Shown: one piece after another, positions 60,390-64,000 of the stretch
Position numbering within the stretch: the first letter of the stretch is position 1
How the letters are laid out: every line of letters starts with the position of its first letter
DNA from: Dryomyza anilis
Taxonomy: Eukaryota; Arthropoda; Insecta; Diptera; Dryomyzidae
Length of the DNA: 64,000 nt
NCBI GenBank assembly: GCA_951804985.1
Contig: OX638134.1
Span: 76,921,679-76,985,678, forward strand
Reading direction: 5' to 3'
Notes under the pieces: generated by a model
The model's input: the letters and a program-made list of their open reading frames with translations, nothing else
Told to the model about the DNA's origin: nothing
Database searches by the model: none
Translations under genes and position numbers: made by a program

Positions 60390-62530
60390 GATTACCAACC
60401 AGTGAAACCAACCAATATTTTCTTTCTCCCCGATATTCTTAAAAAATTCCCCAATTTACTATACAATTCCCCGCACGAATGTTATTTAAACACACTAATA
60501 ATAAATGGTGGTTTAAATACATTTATAATAAAAACCGAAATATTTTGTAGAACAAATATTACGCAATATGTAATAAGTTTAAACTAAGTTTAATTTTAAA
60601 ATGTGACTGAAAAACTGGTTATTTTTAAACCAAGTTTTAATTAGCAAATAAAATTGGACATTTATGCAGACAAAATATTTTTAAATGGGAGCAAACCATG
60701 TCGAAAATTAATTAAATGCCAAATTATGATATGTCACATTTTTAAAGATTTTTGAAGATTGGAGTATAATCGGTATTATTCCATCGAACTTCACCGAATA
60801 GAGACATTTCGATAAAATTCGATTTTATATGCAAAATTATAAACCAACTATTTTGAATTCGATATCATTATTTTCCGAAACGAAATAAAATCGTTGAAGT
60901 CAAAGCACTTTCTTTGAATTCATTTGAAAAACAGAATATTCTACTCAGATATCGAATTTAAAAATTAAATCGTTTGTTTTCTAAATGTAGAAAATGTAAC
61001 AGATCCTAAATTGATATTCCCCACAACTTGGGGAATTCCCCTTTAGTTGGCATCACTGTTACCAACGGCACGCATAACAACAACATCTCATCATCTCTTC
61101 TCATTTACTCATTCGGCAGTGTTACCACTCCACAAAAATTTTCAAAAAATACACAATCTGACTAAAAATTACACAATTTTTTATGATATTAAAAAAAATA
61201 AAAAATAGCTCAGTCCATTTTTTGGAAAAACTTGAGCTAAATCAGGATTCGTATTCAAGATCTTGGTAAATGTTACGTCGGAAATTAAAAAATTGATAGT
61301 CAAAAGTTTGCTTGTCAATAGTAATGATTAAACATTTTTTGTTATTACATCTGGTTCTGGTCTTGCATTTTTGCCAAAACAAGATCGAGATTTTCTTGCA
61401 AGAACAAGAGCAAGATAAGAAATGCAAAAACAAGACCAAGTGCAAGACTGACACTGCGAAAAATGCAAGAAAAGCAAGACTCTTGCGTTTTTTTAATCTT
61501 TTTAATGCATTTATTATGCTTGTAACGAATAATGAAATTCAAAAGAATTTGTGATATTATTATATATTGAACAACAAGTAACAATGGAAAGCGTGCAAAA
61601 TATTTATGAACGTGAACATTATTAAAGATACGTGTTTTTATTTTTCTTTTTTTTTAAGGCTAAAGAATATAATGGTCATAAAAATAAGGTATGTGAAGCA
61701 CTTTTGAAGCGGTAAATAACTTCAAAAGTGCTTCAAAAGTCGCTTCAAAAAGATAAAATAGACAAAACAATGGTGTTTCTCTTTTCTACTACGCTAGTTC
61801 GTACTCTCTAAGAAATATAATTTGAAAGTAGTAAATTTTCTACATTTACCGTGGTTAATTTACTCATTTATTCAAATAAAAACACTGATACGTCCGTAAA
61901 AATTAACATGTGACGTGTTTTTCAGGAAATAAATGTTATTTAACACAAGTGTACTGTTTTGAAAACGTGTTTCTAATACATTATGTTGTAAAATCAAGTT
62001 AAATAAATAAAAATGCAATTAAATTGTAAATAAATGTAGTATCTCTATAGGTTCTTCAAAACAAATACAAAATGTATAAAATACATTAATTGTTATAATT
62101 TTTGTAACAGTTTGGAGTTTATGTTATATGTTATGCCGGAAATGTATTAAATTTTTATATACATGAATTTCCAGAAATACACTTAAACGACAATTATAGT
62201 CGTACAATTTATGATTGCAATTATATTATGTTTGCTATAAACAAATTGTTAATTTTTGTGAATAAAGGGACGAAATACATTTAGGTATAAAATAAATAAT
62301 GCACGAAATCCATTCGTCTAAAGTTCCATCTCACAAATGAACTGTGAATACTTGTGACATAAATATATAAACAAATAAATAAATCAAAAATGCACTTTAA
62401 TTATTTGGCAATTTGACTGTACAATGTCATACTCAATTATGACAGTTTTAAGTAAATTTAGGCCACTGCATGAAATATTATCTAAGCAAATAACGGAAAT
62501 ATATTTTACAACTTAATGTTTTAAATATTG
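60390..62530. other. Spacer upstream of gene 7
   Basis: TTTAAACTAAGTTTAATTTTAAAATGTGACTGAAAAACT near 60578 repeats the block at 20035. TTCTTGCAAGAACAAG-type words at 61330-61500 add a fourth trace of that element. The short frames at 61242-61584 lie in it. No gene. Confidence 0.45.
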
Positions 62531-62539
62531 CAAAAATAA

Positions 62540-62574
62540 TATAAATAGTTAAAACCAAGTTGGCAGTTTCAGCA
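62540..62574 (+). promoter_or_regulatory. Gene 7 core promoter: TATA box and initiator
   Basis: TATAAATAG at 62540-62548 and TTTCAGCATT with a TCAG initiator, start near 62571 (31 nt). The 5' UTR is about 37 nt. The good promoter supports a gene that is easy to miss because its single-frame reading is interrupted by the intron. Confidence 0.7.
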
Positions 62575-62607
62575 TTCATTTCAATAAGTTTGGCCATTAA
62601 TCACAGC

Positions 62608-63061
62608 ATGGTGCGTAAAATGTTTTTTTTTTTTTGTTATTTCTCAAATATAATTTTAATTTATTTTCATTATATTGTTTTTTTTTTTAACACATTAGCT
62701 ATTTTACATTTACCGTCTTCTGATCTGCGCCACACTCTGGTTTTTTGCTCGCGCCTCCATAGAATCCTCACATCTGGCCACATCAGGCAATGGTTTCTGG
62801 TATGATGTTCCCGGCGTTAATGCGCTGGCCTCGACGAAGGTCTACTATGAAATGAATGACGGCAATATTCCGTCATTAAGTGCGTCGTCGTCGCGAGTTC
62901 AAACCGATTTGTCCGGCTATACGGAACACAAGAATTCTTATGCTGCACCGGTAGCACAATATTTTGAACCTTTGCCCTTTGTTCAGCCGCCAGCAATGCA
63001 GAATCAGATTCCCGATGGCTATATTTATAAGACACCATCAAAAAGATTAGATTATGAATAG
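62608..63061 (+). CDS. Gene 7: short secreted GYR-tailed protein without repeat core
   Basis: Exon 1 is the ATG (62608-62610), donor GTGCGT. The intron is 62611-62698 (88 nt, ending ACATTAG) and exon 2 is 62699-63061 (121 codons with stop), giving 121 residues. The chain starts LFYIYRLLICATLWFFARA, a signal peptide, then SIESSHL. There is no long Ala/Pro repeat; a weak echo is YAAPVAQYFEPLPF. The C-terminus, IPDGYIYKTPSKRLDYE, is a GYR-type tail like DGYxYxTPxxKxE in gene 4. Promoter, Met-only exon, intron phase and tail all match the family. It is either an ancestral-type member or one that lost its repeats. AATAAA lies at 63064. Function inferred only. Confidence 0.8.
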
Positions 63062-63187
63062 AAAATAAATGTTACTATTTTTAAAAATTATTCAAATAAT
63101 TTGTTATTATTATTTAAAAAAATAAAAATAAAATATTATTATTTACACTGTGTTTACTTTCTATTAATTTTAAACTATTAATTTAAT

Positions 63188-63493
63188 ATAATAATAATAG
63201 TTTGGGCCTACAGTTCTATATAGAACTTCGGTCGAGCTCTCTCACCATTTTGAGCTGTGCGTGTTATATTTGTACTCAAAGTGGTGGGACCTACAGTTTA
63301 TTGCCGAATCCGAACGGCGGGTGAGAGCTTTTTCATAGGCAATGGTTTTACTCTCGTAGGTTTGCCATTTACAGACGAGAGGTAGCGCGGTATAGAAAAA
63401 TGTTTCTATGAAAAGATGTTGTTAGCCCTAGTCCAGACTTGAACCGGGGACCTTTCGGCTCGCAGTCCAACGCACTAACCATTGAGCTACCAC
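63188..63493 (-). mobile_element. tRNA-derived SINE, copy 2
   Basis: Inverse of copy 1 over its whole length: head GTGGTAGCTCAATGG (about 6 nt shorter at the 5' end), GGTTCAAGTCTGGACTAGGG, the same body (CGAATCCGAACGGCGGG in the reverse sense) and an ATT-rich tail. A weak 7-bp flank repeat ATTTAAT is at 63181-63187 and 63494-63500. It lies 127 bp past the stop codon of gene 7. Confidence 0.88.
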
Positions 63494-63594
63494 ATTTAAT
63501 TTTTGAATAAAAAATCTATTTTAATATTTAAAAAAATCTACTTTTAATCAAAATATTAAATTTGAATTAACATAAATTAGTATCTGTAAATAAA

Positions 63595-64000
63595 ATTGTT
63601 CACTAAAAATTTACTTGTTCACATAAAATTCAATTAAATGTTTGTTTCACTAACATTAAAATTTTCATTAAAAATTATTTTTTTTATTAAAAGATTAAAA
63701 TTTTCAGAAATATTCAATTTTTCTCTAAAAACTCAAATTTTCACTAAAAATCAATTTTTCACTAAAAATAAAAATTTTCACTAAAATTCAATTTTTCACT
63801 AAATATTAAAATTTTCACTATAAAATTTAAATTTTCTTTAAAATTAAATTCGTTCCTAAAAATTTAATATTTCACTGAAAATTAAATTTTACTACAAATT
63901 CAATTTTCACTAAAAATTCAATTTTTCACTAAAAATTCAATTTTTCACTAAAAATTCAATTTTTCACTAAAAATTCAATTTTTCACTAAAAATTCAATTT
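63595..64000 (+). repeat. 19-bp satellite array (f), runs off the window
   Basis: Diverged units from about 63595 become perfect CACTAAAAATTCAATTTTT copies after 63890, in the same orientation as arrays b and c. Confidence 0.92.

Noticed and set aside
62560..62805. 81-codon frame starting at 62560
   Set aside because: Reads through the gene 7 5' UTR and intron in the wrong frame for exon 2.

Overview
The window is a strongly AT-rich stretch of animal (eukaryotic) genome, most likely from a higher fly (Diptera, Schizophora). The basis is a cluster of secreted low-complexity proteins carrying the tyrosine motifs that Pfam named GYR and YLP from Drosophila proteins, TATA/initiator core promoters of insect type, short GT-AG introns, and a dense load of dipteran-style repeats. 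No species can be assigned from the sequence alone.

Genes. Seven intact members of one gene family are supported. Three are on the minus strand (2153-2674, 5728-6641, 10185-11085) and four on the plus strand (32718-34367, 46142-46901, 55317-56548, 62608-63061). A broken copy of the second gene lies in inverted orientation at 8668-9329. All seven share one plan: TATA box, initiator about 31-34 nt downstream, a short 5' UTR, a first exon whose only codon is the ATG, a small phase-0 intron (66-177 nt), then one exon with the rest of the signal peptide, a start of the mature protein that is usually DVS(H/E)L, a repeat core, and a C-terminal GYxY-type tail followed by Arg/Lys. Only the core differs: NTYVPP (genes 1-2), YSAPAPV (genes 3, 5, 6), SNEYLPP or QEYLPP (5, 6), APAPVAPVYK (4), or almost no repeat (7). 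They look like structural extracellular (cuticle-type) proteins; that function is inferred.

Layout. 0-12 kb: the minus-strand genes, a mariner-like MITE, a 19-bp satellite block, and the inverted duplication that made the pseudogene. 12-32 kb: no confident gene; two large 19-bp satellite arrays (13.6-17.25 and 22.2-24.17 kb), several foldback elements, a tRNA-derived SINE, a decayed LINE reverse transcriptase, and two unidentified coding-like fragments. 32-64 kb: the plus-strand genes at 8-13 kb spacing, separated by a 3-kb satellite array with a higher-order repeat, inverted copies of an interspersed element, a 172-bp hairpin, a 730-bp palindrome, a second SINE copy, and another satellite array running off the right edge.

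Overall this is a tandemly expanded structural-protein family whose spacers have been inflated by satellites and non-autonomous transposons. The points most worth following are the Met-only first exon, the swapped repeat cores between fixed ends, the inverted gene-2 duplication, and the 19-bp curved-DNA-like satellite that recurs across the locus.
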